DNA of 64,000 nt, taken from NCBI GenBank assembly GCA_963920705.1, contig OY987231.1, positions 24,254,200 to 24,318,199 on the forward strand, read 5' to 3'. A program made the translations under genes and the position numbers. The notes beneath the pieces are model-generated. The model was not told the DNA's origin. It ran no database searches and was given only the letters and a program-made list of their open reading frames with translations. The DNA is from Odiellus spinosus. Lineage: Eukaryota > Arthropoda > Arachnida > Opiliones > Phalangiidae. Shown here in pieces: positions 12,348 through 23,978 of the stretch; the stretch's first letter is position 1, and every line of letters starts with the position of its first letter.

Positions 12348-12735
12348 TTAAAGGGAGAATGAAATCTAACAACGAGTGCTTTTTTTTTATCGATTCCTTA
12401 TCGTTTAAAAAGTTGCCTAGGCCATCAGTAAACTTTTTTGCAAACAAATATTAAACTAGAAATAAATATAAAATTTAATTAAAATAGGCTTAGCTGGATA
12501 ACACGGAGATCGGCTGAATTTCTTCAGGGACCAATGAAAAAATGCCCGTCGTTATGTCGAGATCTTCACGATTGGTCGATGAAGAAAGTCAGAAGCCTTT
12601 TTTTGGGTAAGTTTTAAATTTATTTCTAGTTTAATATTGGTCTGTATATTTTTTTACTGGTGGATTAGGCGGCTATTTAAACGGCAAGGAATAGATATAA
12701 AAATCACTCGTAGTTAGTTTGCATTCTCCCTTTAA
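12348..12735. mobile_element. MITE of the TTAAAGGGAGAATGAA family, copy 1
   Basis: The left end TTAAAGGGAGAATGAAATC and right end GCATTCTCCCTTTAA are inverted repeats. The subterminal arms (ATCGATTCCTTATCGTTTAAA and AAATATTAAACTAGAAATAAAT at left, their complements at right) and the centre with AATAGGCTTAGC recur in the other copies. About 388 bp, non-coding. TTAA at each end may be the target duplication, which would suggest a piggyBac-like or related superfamily, but that is inference. Confidence 0.75.
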
Positions 12736-13303
12736 AAAAAATCAAAAAAGTTAATAAGTTTCCAAGAAAATCGTAAGAGTGAAAATATTTCTTAGGCAAC
12801 GTGTCGCCGTAATTAAATATTAAAATCGTTTTAAATTTAATTTAGATTCATTAGAATTTAAATCACACCTGTAATGGTAGAAACCCCGCCTTAGGAAGTT
12901 CTGCATTTTAGAGATGAAAATGAAAACGTCAATTTTCATGCAGGGCCGTTACATTTATATTTTACAAAACTACTTTAATATTCTATTTGATTTAACACGG
13001 GGTATTAATCCGCCTATGTTTGTATTTATCGCGACACTTTTCGGGAAGAAGAATGTCCCATTTTTATTTTTCTCCGTTACTTTTTTTGTTTTTACGTAAA
13101 AACAGTCGAAACGAAAGTTTCGCAATATTGTAAATTGGATTTCTGGTAAAACACCTCCCCTACTAGTCAGTAGTCACCTAGGAACGTTAAAATAACACGC
13201 GAGAGCTTAAACAATTAAGTCCGTACGATTTTGCATCATTTTTACATAAAGGGGTGATGAAATATTAGATTTTTTCAAGCTTCATTTTAGATAATACTTA
13301 ATT

Positions 13304-13817
13304 TTAAAGGGTTGTTGAAGTAATGAAGGGAGTCTCTTTTATTTTATTGGCTAAGAGAAGTCGACAGTTATCTTTAAAACCATCTTACCAGAACCTAGGC
13401 TAATTGGGTTTTACATCAAAAGTATACGCGTCTAATATATTTTGAAGTATTCAGGGTATACGGATCAACTACGGAGCGAGGGGCTGGGAGGGAGAAATTA
13501 ATAGCGAGAATTGAAATTTTCTCTACCATTTTTCGACAAACAAATATTAAACTTAATGCGGAAAATAGGCTTAGCTGAATTCATTTAGATCAACCGAATT
13601 TCTTCGCGTTGAATGGTCAGTGACCAATAAGCGAATGCCAGTCGTAAAGGCGAGATCTTCGTCAGACTTCCAATATCGATGACTTATCAATATTGAAGAA
13701 AATGAGGATTTCCATGTCAATCTAAGCTAAGCCTAATTTGATGGTAAGCTTTAAATTTATTTCTAGTTTAATATTTGTTTGTAAAAATTGACTTATTAGG
13801 TTGCATTTTCCCTTTAA
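13304..13817. mobile_element. MITE of the TTAAAGGG family, copy 2
   Basis: Starts TTAAAGGGTTGTTGAAG and ends TTGCATTTTCCCTTTAA. The interior holds the family's ATATTAAACT arm, AATAGGCTTAGCTGAATTCA and its complement TTTCTAGTTTAATATTTG. At 514 bp it is longer than most copies and has extra sequence near the left end. Non-coding. Confidence 0.68.
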
Positions 13818-14750
13818 AATTAGGCGCCTACACATTGTCGACGTTTACAAAATTAAAACAAAATATTTCAAATTTTATTTTAATGGGAATGTTATCAATA
13901 ATATTTCATTTCCTGTAATACGCAATTTAAAAAGCATATGTCAAGAACTTTCACCACTAATAAATAGGCCTAAATGAGTATTTCCCCCAAAAGTTTCTTA
14001 AACAATGACCTAAAATCCTAAATGACATCATTATAAGGCTTATTTCTTTCTTTGAAACTGTCCGTAACAGTTGGTAATATCACTAATATGGGGTGATCTG
14101 TTTATACGATCCCCAATATCACATCCGATTTCATCTTTTTATCTTAAAAGTTTTCGTTAAATGTCCACTGATTTAGAAGCGATATATTCAAAGCCTGGCA
14201 GAGTTAGTTTAAAAGCAAAGTACACTTCAATACCAATTTATTTCTTCCCCAGGGTTCTCTCTATTGTTTCAAATAGAAAGGGGAATAAATATAACGAGCA
14301 GTTTTAAATCGCAATTCGTACGAAATTAGACTTATCTTTATCGATAAGAAATCAAAACATTCAAATTTAATTAAAACTAACTTCACACGCGTTGCTAACC
14401 TAACGACTGATCTTTTATATATTTTTATTTTTATTAAAAATGGAAAAATCGTGAAAAAATTCCCGTTAAAAATGGGTTTTATTAAAGGGATAATGAAGAC
14501 GGTGATATTTTTTATTAGTTTTGGGTAGAGTAAAACATTATCTCACCATAGTTTTTAGTTAATTGGCTGGTATTAAACCAAATTACGATTTTAGCCGCTA
14601 AGCCTAACTGTATTTTCGGAAAATTTTGAATATCTGATTAAAGAACGTCCTAAAACTCGGGCGTTTTAGGTTTAAAGTTTTGCAAACTGTTTAAAGATTC
14701 ATAAGGCATAAAAGTTAATAGTTCTTGGGCTATATCCCCAGATACCGCAT

Positions 14751-15037
14751 TTTGGCGCAATTTATTTTTGGCGCAATTTTTTTTGGCGCAATTTATTTTT
14801 GGCGCATTTTTTTGGCGCAATTTATTTTTGGCGCAATTTATTTTTGGCGCAATTTATTTTTGGCGCAATTTATTTTTGGCGCAATTTATTTTTGGCGCAA
14901 TTTATTTTTGGCGCAATTTATTTTTGGCGCAATTTATTTTTGGCGCAATTTATTTTTGACGAAATTTATTTTTGACGCAATTTATTTTTGGCGCAATTTA
15001 TTTTTGACGCAAATTTTTTTTGGCGCAATTTTATTGG
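14751..15037 (+). repeat. 16-bp minisatellite, unit TTTTTGGCGCAATTTA
   Basis: About 17-18 tandem copies of a 16-bp unit. The inner copies are almost identical; the edges are degenerate (GGCGCAATTTTTTTTGGCGC at left, TTTGACGCAATTT at right). The unit has no stop codon and 16 is not a multiple of 3, so the frames read through it as FIFGAIYFWRNLFLAQ repeats, giving a spurious 109-aa open frame. Each unit contains TTTGGCGC, which fits the E2F consensus TTTSSCGC. Confidence 0.93.
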
Positions 15038-15470
15038 CGGGAATGGAAAACTAAGCGAGAGAAATGTGCTTATGGGAACTGCGCGTATTAACAGGAACAT
15101 TAACGTATTTTTCAATATTTGCTTGTTAATACTAGTTGCGATTTCAACCTAGCTGGTTTTTGTCGACGACAAGAGACGTATCTCTATAGCGCGGCGTCCT
15201 AAGAACTCTGGTGACAATTTAAAACCCGAAAATGCGTAATGAAAATATAGGAAAAATCGGAATTAAACCTTTGGTTTTATTTTTCGGCTCCTAATCGTTT
15301 TCATTATCTATTTAATTTTGGTCGGTTTGATCACGTGACGTAAGTATAAAACGTGTATAGTATAGAGGGGAGGGAAGGTTTTGAAATAGCGCCCTAACGG
15401 GATATGGAAGCTCCTCCTCTTGGACATTTAAGAAGCGAGTTTTGTAGCCCAGATCCCACACAACGCTAAG

Positions 15471-15578
15471 TTTTATAAGCGGGTGAGAGTCAACTCAACC
15501 AACTAACTAGTTTTCAATATAGTCGCCGAGATCTTAACTTTTTCGAGCAACACTTTTTTCTACGTCAAATACTCAAAA
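15471..15578 (+). promoter_or_regulatory. Promoter-like block with putative 5' exon and splice donor
   Basis: TTTTATAAGC (TATA-like, 15471-15480) is followed about 70-90 bp later by CAACACTTTTTTCTACGTCAA and then a consensus splice donor, GTAAGTTGC, at 15579. The identical 21 bases followed by GTAAGTT recur at 26572-26592 in the probable first exon of transglutaminase 1. No coding exon downstream could be linked to this block. It could be a distal promoter of the transglutaminase cluster, the start of an unseen gene, or the relic of a duplicated 5' end. Confidence 0.4.
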
Positions 15579-16045
15579 GTAAGTTGCAAATTTTTTTTTT
15601 CAAACTTAGAATACGTTTAAAAAACTATTTTAAATTTAAATATTATTGAAATTTGACGATTTTTAATGGAATTGATGTTTAAAAAGTTTGTTTAAACTTA
15701 AGAAAAACTAAAAATTATCTGGTTTAAAAACTTTACGTTTGAATTGAATGTAGGGCCTATATATGGCACGAGTTATAGCCAAAAAAACTCGTTTTAAAGT
15801 TGTTAAAAACGAAAATATTTCAGATTTTTTTCTATTAGAGTTTGTTAAACCTAAAAGTTGCATTTAAAATAGAGGCACGCGTATAGCACCCTTCGGGGAA
15901 TCCAACGAAGACGAGCCGCGAACTAGGAGCTTCAAATATTATTAAAACTCATCCAAACGTTTAATAAAGTTAATTAAAAATTTCTGCCCTCTAAGCCTAA
16001 CTCAATTTTAAGCAAATGAAGACCGCGGCTAATCTAAATATTTTT

Positions 16046-16564
16046 TTAAAGGGAGACTGAAGGAAATTGCGCGTAATACGCGATTAACTTCATTTTTAGA
16101 TTTCTTAGATCATAAAATACGTTATTTAATACCTAAAATAGTTAAATTAAATTAAATAAATCCATTTTAATACCGACCACCATTTTGAATCCTGCTAGGA
16201 GAGAAAAGAATACGAGCCAATCAAAATTCCTTCTTTCTATTCCAATATTATCCATATATATAAGCGACAAATAAATAATCAAGCAAAAATATGTTTTTCG
16301 GAGCCCCGTTGGAGACCGTTGAGCCATCTCACAAAACACGTAATAAGATTGCCCAAAGTAAAACTTTGATTGGCTGGTATCCTCTATTGTACGCGAAACA
16401 AGATGGTAGCCCATTTAAATAAGTCGGGAGGGTCAAAGGCAGACTTTTTCAACCTCATTTTGTCGTAATTAAGAGGAGTATAAAATATACGTCATTTTAT
16501 TACAGCATTGAAATGTTTTATCAACAAAATCGGGTTTTCTAATTTCACTTCATTCTCCCTTTAA
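16046..16564. mobile_element. Candidate MITE, TTAAAGGG family
   Basis: TTAAAGGGAGACTGAAGG at the left and CTTCATTCTCCCTTTAA at the right form an inverted pair 519 bp apart. The interior does not clearly resemble the other copies beyond the ends, so this may be a distinct subfamily or two unrelated solo ends. The open frame inside (16142-16414, -) has no recognisable product. Confidence 0.45.
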
Positions 16565-17360
16565 ATATTTTCCGCGAGCCAATCAAACCCTTTAACACGA
16601 GCGAGTTTTTATACGCCGTTTATTTTTGCTGGAAAATGAGGTTTGTCTTAGAGAGGCCAAATATAGCGACATTGTTAATTAACGAGAAATCTTTGTAACG
16701 AGTTTCTACGCGTATTTTAACGCTCCAAAACGATAACAAATAACACGTTACTCGTTTTCATTATCTCTTTAACGCGTTGCCGTTCGGTCAAAGTGAGAAT
16801 TTAATTAAAGAGGTTGTTTGGAATAAGGTCATGGAAAATCTTTCTACGCGAACCTTTTTTTTTTTCAAATAGGGGTAGAAAAATTTAATTGATCGCGGAG
16901 TAAATGTTATTAGAACATTATGATATTAGAATTTAAATTTGGCCCGGGTCTGAACGAGCGTCAAAAAGTGACGTCACGCGCAAACCTTCGTAAACTTAAA
17001 TTTTATATATTATTCTTATAAAATAATTAAAAATAATTTCAAAGGAAATTAAAGTTATAAATTAATAAATTAAAATGAATATTTTTCATTTGGAAGCTTC
17101 GGGAACCAGAACTTCCAATCGTGATAAAATACGCCTAAGTGGTGTCTATCGTAATTTAGCCAATAACCGTAGTTCCAAGAGTGTTACAGTAAGGTTTTGT
17201 CAAGAGTGAAAGTCATATACGCAATAAATCTACCAGTTAAATAAATTGAAACTCCCCTAGGAATATTCGAACTCCGCTGTTAAATTCATTTATTTTAAGT
17301 AAACTTAAGGAAAAGTTTGTCCGTCTAAAATTAGGGGCCATTCGGGAATCCGAAATTTGA

Positions 17361-17392
17361 CAAGATTGAAACTTTTTCAAGTTTCAATCTTG
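17361..17392. repeat. Perfect 14-bp-arm palindrome
   Basis: CAAGATTGAAACTT, a 4-base spacer TTTC, then AAGTTTCAATCTTG. An isolated perfect hairpin in non-coding DNA; the flanks do not extend the pairing. It could be the core of a decayed foldback element or a structured site. Confidence 0.7.
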
Positions 17393-18959
17393 ACAGGGAA
17401 CTTTTAATATAAAAATAAAAAGTTATCCGATGGGAATTTCGGTACATTCTAAGATTGTAAATCCGCGTTATAATATCCTTTTCAACCTCCCTTTAAATCG
17501 ATGGCCCCAGTGATAACTGATTACCCAAAAAATAAATTAAAATTTGGGCCTCCGAAAATTTGACATCTTATTTTTCAAAATCAGAAAAATCGGAATTTAA
17601 AAAAAAAAATGTAAATTAACGCGCTATGTCTATATGGCTTCGAAAAAATATTTTCTTAGCAAATTTAAAGTCGCCTAGCCAATCATTTTATGATTTTAAA
17701 GGACCTTAGAGGGTCAAGGACGCTATTTTATCACTAGGATGCCAGAATACTTAAATTCTCAGCCTGGGTGTCAGAGAGAAACTCGACGTTTCAAATTGGC
17801 CTTGGTTTAAGTAAGGTCTAGTCCATGGAACAATCAAAACATTTTTTTTGCATCGGTACTTCTTAATTTCATATTTGAAATCTTCCGCGCGTTAAAGGGA
17901 TAATGAAACGATATTAAAATAATTTTATTTCCAATTTCATACTAGGTCTTGGAATCGATTTAAACAGTCGCGCGAATGGGAAACTCTCTTTTATCGAATC
18001 CATTTTAATCTCGTGCCTGCTTCGGGAACCAGTTCCGTACCGATTCGGTATTCAACAACCGATAGACGAAGCTACGATAAATCGATTTATAACGATAACG
18101 CGTGAATCTTAAAACGATTCCTGGCGATTTGAATCGATCGGTTTTGATTTTACCTTTTCAAATCGATGAAGGAATTAAGGAATGGTAGCGTGACCGTTGC
18201 TTTAGAATAGCCAAATGCCTTCTAAAACGAATAGAAACGCCTCAGTTTCGTTATCGAGCCCACCCCCTTAAATTAAAAAAAAAAAAAAAAAAAACGTAAA
18301 GACTCAATCTGATTGGTTAAAAATTTAGCTCGAAGTAAAACGATTTATTTTCGTGATTAAGTTGGATTAAAATTGATCGCGAGACTTCAAGAGTTTCGCG
18401 GTAAATTAACAACGCTAGTAGGAACGAGAATATCGTGTCACAAACCCTTTAATTTCATTTTTACGTAGGATACCTAATTACTAGCCAATGCAAGGAGATA
18501 TTAGGAAAACGATGTCGACGTCGGAACTTAAAAATAACAATTTAACTTCGACGGTACCTTTTCTTTTTCTGTCATTTCTCGCTCGCTGATTATTCAAATT
18601 CAAACGATAATTAACTCCATTGTGTCAATTTTACGCTTAATTTTTCATCGAGGAATTTAAAATGTCAAGGTTTTCGCCACGGAACATTGCTATAATAACA
18701 TCTTCCGCGAAGAAATATCGTCAGCGAAATAATTTTCCGTCGCGAAAAATGTTCGTTGAAATGCGAAAATTAGAATATTTCTCTACGTTACGAAATCTCA
18801 AGTTTACTTTTATTGGCAACATCCTAATCAGAGTTCATAATTAGTAAATTTAATATAATTTAGCTTATTAGCCTCGAATAAGAGATTTTTCTAGAAATTA
18901 ACCTCGCGAAAATGAAGAAGAATGTCTGTAATATAAAACAAACCTTGAAATTCCTAATT

Positions 18960-19260
18960 TAAAGGGAGGCTGACACGAATTTTTCATCAACTCTAAAAAT
19001 GAAAATTTGAGAACTATTTTCAGAAAAATCGTTGAAAGATTGAAATTTTTTAATCGCCAATTTCCAAATTTTTAAAATAAAAATTTCCCGCGATACTACG
19101 TCATCACTGTGGTAGCAATTGTAGAGCCTAGAGTTAATTCTCGCGCTGGGACCAGTGATAAGGTCATTTTGGCGCGCTCTTTCGAGTAAAAGTACTTAAT
19201 ACTGAAAGGGCCCCGTGGCTATTGTAGAGTCTACGGATGATTCTCCCGAGTTCCGAAATA
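18960..19260 (+). repeat. Dispersed repeat related to 47220-47360
   Basis: After a TTAAAGGGAGGCTGACAC end at 18960, the stretch AAATTTCCCGCGATACTACGTCATCA at about 19081, followed by GCGCGCTC and GTAAAAGTACTTAATACTG, matches AAATTGCCCGCAATACTACGTCATCA and GTGAAAGTACTTAATCCCG at about 47250-47360 in the same orientation. The element borders are not defined and there is no coding capacity. Confidence 0.5.
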
Positions 19261-22185
19261 ATTATAGGCATAAAGCCAATAAGCCTAGGGCATACATCTT
19301 TTTCCAATAAGAAAACCGCGTATGATTAAGAAATCGGCCATTCCTACGCTTATTATTCTCGTTATTCTAACCCAAAATGAACTTGAAAAAATTTAGCTAG
19401 TTTAGCTTGGCGAGTCTCCTACTACTATTGCAATAACAATTTTTTGATTACCAACTAATGGCTAGAAAAAAAAATATTTTTAAACAAAAACCACGTAAAA
19501 ATATTAAGCCAGTCCAAAGGGGGCGGGCAATTTCCCCCGTATTATGTCCATTTATATTTACTGTTTACGCGAAAATATTAACAGTTAAAAAAGATTAAAA
19601 ATAAATGAAGAGTGGGTAGCCCTTTAAATCTTAACCCTGGCTAATATCTCGAGTCATATTGTCAGGACACTAAAGAAGAAAGTGGATTTTTCTAGGAGGT
19701 ATATTAAACCCATTAAGAAATACTGTCATTATGGATGTCGCAAGCAATTTCTTATTTTTTATAAATCAAGACAATTTAAAATTGCTTTCGTAATAGTTTA
19801 AAATAATTTGGCTTCCAAGCGAGCGGGAATTATTCGTATCCGGTCGAAAGCGAATTAAATGATTGGAGGTATCCCTACCTCTCGCTTTAATAAGATATCA
19901 ACCAAACAAAAGTGATACGTCAAAAAAATGTCAGCTAATCAAAATTTATTAAACAGCTCGGCTTTTAAAGGGCAAGTCTTACGATTGATTTTTAAGTATT
20001 TTCTGACATATTATTCGTTTACTTTATGCTAGTGAAATAAATATAATACGCCTGGTTAAGTTTAATATACTGTCCCAATCATTATTGTTCAAATAAGTCT
20101 AAACGAGTAGTAAATAAATCAAAAAGTTGGCTTAGCGAGGATCCCTGTAGACTTTGACACCTCGTCGTTAAACCGTTTTAGACCGAGTAAAAATGGTTTT
20201 ATTTTATCGATTATTATCGATTTGGATACGATTTATAGCGAACGGGGCTTAGTTGTTGGATCGCATTATCCATTTAAAGATAATTAACGGTAACAATTAA
20301 GTTTAATCGCGTACGACGAGAGTTTAAAAGGGGGAAAAAATAAACATCATCAAAATTAGAATTAAATATTTACGAGACATTCCCTTTTGGATTTTTTTTG
20401 TTTCACGATTCATAAGGTAGTTTAACTATCTCACGTTCGCGAAAAACTCGTGATGATTAAATAATCGTGAAGCAATTTTCGGTAATACGTTTAACCTTGG
20501 TTCGGGGTCAAATCACTCGGAGCTTTGAAATTGAAAATTAAATTATATTTGAGTGTCAAATGTTGACAAAAAGAAAATTAAACCTTGAAATATGTTTAGA
20601 AGAAATTAATCATATTTAATCGCGGTTTCTCGAAAGTTCACGACCTAGACCAAGTACTAGTTAAAGATATTTATTAATTTACGAAAAAGAAATTTCGAAG
20701 ATTATCAAATTTTCGAGTAAGCCTTCGTTAAAATTTCATAATACATTTTTAAAATGACCTAAATTACTCAAAATTCCCGGTAAACGGAGGTTTTTAAGGG
20801 TGCTGGAAAAATGGAACTAAAATGTAACGGAAAAATTTGGTAGATAAGAGTATTTAGTTAGAAATTGGTTCGCTTCCCACGCTTCCGTTTTTGCGAAAGA
20901 AATTAAATGAGAATTTTTATCTTCGAGTTAACGTCTATATTTTTGATGATGTCTCGTTAGTTTAAGATTACGTAATGGATACGAGTGTTAAAATTGAACA
21001 GACAACTTTCTGACAGGGTCTGAGGTTAAAATTGGATATTTAGCTCGAAGTTTAACGAGATATTTTGAGAATTCGTAGTTAAACGAAAACTTTACCGATA
21101 CTAACTAGCCTTTTTAAAATTTTCCTCGGTTTTTAGTAATTAAAAATAATGTTTTTCACAATTTTTGATCAATTATTTAAATTTGAAACTTCTTACCATT
21201 AGGCTTATATTTTAATAAAGTGACTTTTCGACCAATCAGAGGCTAGAATCTATCCCGCGATATTTTAGAATAGAGATTGATTGAGATAGTAAAATTCTCG
21301 ATATAGATCCGACAGGCGTATTAAGTCCTTCAATTTATTAAAAGAAAACGGACGAAAAGCTAAGCCTAATTTTGAAATTGGAAAAATTGAAAAAGAGCGC
21401 GAGCAAAACATTACCCGAATCGCGGGATCTTTTAACGCGACCGCTGATTGGACCATAAGTTACTGTAGCGAAATTGAAACGCGCGTTTAAGATAAATCTT
21501 TTTAAGCTAATAGTATCCCTTTAATTAATTAATTGTTTCTGGCGTCGAAGAAAATCTATCATATATAGAAAGTCCCAAAAATTTTATCAATTACGTCAGA
21601 GGTATTCAATTTTGAATAAGGACTTTTAATTGGATGATAAAACTAAAAATTGAATAAAAATTTGAAAAATAAATAAAAATAAATAAAATTTCTCAAATTC
21701 TTTCAATTTTTAGCAAGCTCTAACGTAATTAGTAATTTCTACGTAAATTTAACGCTCAAAAATTAAAAACTTTTCAGTATTAGCAGGGTCTCTACGAGGC
21801 GCGTTTTAAATCAAGATTTGTTGGGGCCAAAAAATTTAGGTAAATTACTCTTTTGGCCAAAAAATTGGACCTTAAACTTGGTATCTTTTCGAGGCTATAA
21901 AATTGAAACTAGAAGATGATCCGGGCTCGACCAAATCTAGCCAAAAACGATAGATTGAACGCGGGGAAAGCTAGTCGATATTCGCCGCGCTGATATTATT
22001 TCCGAATTTTAGATAAAATTGTCAGAGCTATTAAAATATAAAAGCGGACGATAAAATTCAAAGTAACCTTGGAGTGGTTTAACGTAGATTTAAGCCATCT
22101 TCTTTGATTCGCTAATGATGCCAAATTACTCAGAATTTCGGTATAGTACGTTACATTCCACCCGGATTTCAATCGAAGAAAATAA

Positions 22186-22437
22186 AGGTACGACCAGACT
22201 ACGTGATTTTTTCGCTTCGCTCGTTACGTAACGCTCGCGCGCGTGGTACGTCTATTCGCGAACATCAAACACACATACAAAATTCGCGCCTAAGCCGAGA
22301 GCGCAAGCCTTCGCGAACGACGCGAAATTGTTTCGCCCGCCAAAGATTTTCGCTTCGCTCGCGTCCTCGCGACCAATTGAAGAGCATCTGCGCATCTTTA
22401 GCGCATATTCCAGTATCCGGCTAACCGTCGTCTGCTA
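22186..22437 (+). repeat. Left terminal inverted repeat of the Harbinger element
   Basis: 252 bp, GC-rich with many CGCTTCGCTCG and CGCGCG motifs, unlike the AT-rich surroundings. It pairs with 25360-25611. Its reading frame happens to be open for 73 codons, as is the mirror frame in the right repeat; this is base composition, not a gene. The two mismatches I found are ATACAAAA versus ATTCAAAA and CCTAAGCC versus CCTACGCC. Confidence 0.95.
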
Positions 22438-22490
22438 GATAACAAACTATTTTTTTTGTGCTGACTGCTGGGTACACTTAAAAAGTTAAA

Positions 22491-23543
22491 ATGAGTTGCA
22501 GAACTAGTACAGTAATTAATGATGAAGAACTGATTAGTGAAGTTAGAAATTTTCCTGAGCTATGGAATTCGAAACTACAGATTTATAAGAATACGAGAAA
22601 CAAAGACGCGGCGTGGATACGAATTTCAGAAAGAATGAAGTATTCTAGTAAGTTTATACCAAGGCTTATTTTTAACTTCCCTCGTTATTTGTGATTAATT
22701 AAGAAATTTTCATTTTAGTTGATGATTTAAAAGCTAAATGGAAGGCTCTTCGAGATAAGTACGTTCGGGAGAAAAAAGCATTGGTTTTTACCCAGTTAAG
22801 TGGTAGTGAAGTATCCACAAGAGACACTTGGGATCTATTTGAATTGATGGACTTTTTAAAGGATACCATAAAACCTAGAAAGTATAAACAAATCATTACA
22901 ATTATCTTGTTGGCAATGACTACTTTTCCCTCATTGTTCTTGAACCAAAAAAATATTAATTAAATTTTAATTTTACTGTAGAACGATAAGTAGCATGACC
23001 TACGGAAAAAGGAGTGACGAGGATATAGTTTCTGCTGCGAATTCTAAGCAAGCTGAAACAATGAATGAGCTGACAATTGAAACTAATTTGGGAGATTTTG
23101 TAATTGAACCAATTCCTGAATCAGATGTTGAAGACACGCCGAATAAACAAACTAGCACGATGGAAAATCCTCCAAAACCATCAACCAGCTCTTCAAGCTC
23201 AGGATTTACACCGAACCGAAACCAAAGTCCATTATCATCTGACAATGCTACCGCTGGGAAAACTTTAAATGACAGTGCGAGTTGTTCTAACAAGAAACCT
23301 AGAATGAGTAAGAAAGATCCGTACGAACAAACATTACTCAAAATATGGAAGGAAAATAGTGAAATAATTAGTAAATCTGAAAATCAAGAATCTGAGGAAT
23401 TGTTTTTATTAAGTTTAAAAACTGATTTAAAGTCTTTAGAACCCAAATATCAAAGACAAGCTAAGCAAAAAATTTTAAAAGTTCTTGATGATTTAATTAC
23501 TGAACAAGAAGCTGAACAAAAGAATAGGGCTTTAAACCATTAA
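22491..23543 (+). CDS. Harbinger-encoded MADF/Myb-like DNA-binding protein, 3 exons, 293 aa
   Basis: Exons are 22491-22647, 22719-22881 and 22982-23543 (882 nt). In PIF/Harbinger elements this second protein binds the transposon ends and carries the transposase into the nucleus. The N-terminal MADF domain (about residues 12-105) shows the usual pattern: LISEVRNFPELWN, the conserved AWIRISERM, then DDLKAKWKALRDKYVREKK and DTWDLFELMDFL. A Ser/Pro/Thr-rich linker follows (about 140-215, including PSTSSSSSG), then a Lys/Glu-rich C-terminal helix ending in EQEAEQKNRAL, possibly for partner binding. It lies 54 bp inside the left inverted repeat and converges on the nuclease gene. Without the introns only the last exon appears as a long open frame. 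DNA-binding role is from the family; specificity is inferred. Confidence 0.85.
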
Positions 23544-23978
23544 CTAAATATTTGTACATTGTTTGAAATAAAAAAATTGAGCCAGGAAATAATTGTTTAA
23601 TTAAGATTTTATTTTTTTAGGTGCCAGAAAATAATTGCAATTCAAATAATTATAATTAAATTTGATAAAACCAGGTTCAATTACATAAGCAAGTTTTGTC
23701 ATTTTTATTAATCAATATCGAATATAAATTTGATTTCATAAAAAATTGTTTTTGTCATTTTGTTCAATTAAAATATATAAATGAATCTGGTTTAATAAAT
23801 ATCGAAAATATCTTTTTTAACAATGTGATAAATTAATTTGGGGTAAACAATATACATTTTTTTGGTTAAATAATATAGAATATAAATTTGGTTTAAATAA
23901 TATAGAATTTACTAAATAAATTAAAATACCCGTCTTTTCATAGGGTTCTCCAGCAGATTTAGCTTTACTATAATAAGT

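Larger units (their letters stand above)
11311..22182. other. Long gene-poor interval between MVP and the Harbinger element
   Basis: About 10.9 kb with no supported protein gene. It contains MITE copies, a 16-bp minisatellite, one promoter-like 5' exon (15471-15578), a perfect small palindrome at 17361-17392, an A19-20 run near 18276-18295 and single TTAAAGGG-type ends (for example 14485, 17485, 17893, 18960). Short open frames at 12914-13099, 16142-16414, 18662-18844 and 21265-21456 have no family resemblance or splice context. From 18960 to 19260 there is a dispersed repeat related to 47220-47360. Confidence 0.6.

Noticed and set aside
14725..15054. A 109-aa open frame of FWRNLFLAQFIFGAIY-type repeats
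   Set aside because: It is the 16-bp minisatellite read through; the unit has no stop in any + frame, so the open frame is automatic.
22203..22424. Mirror-image 73-aa open frames in both Harbinger ends (also 25373-25594)
   Set aside because: They lie wholly in the GC-rich inverted repeats, are identical because the repeats are, and resemble no protein.
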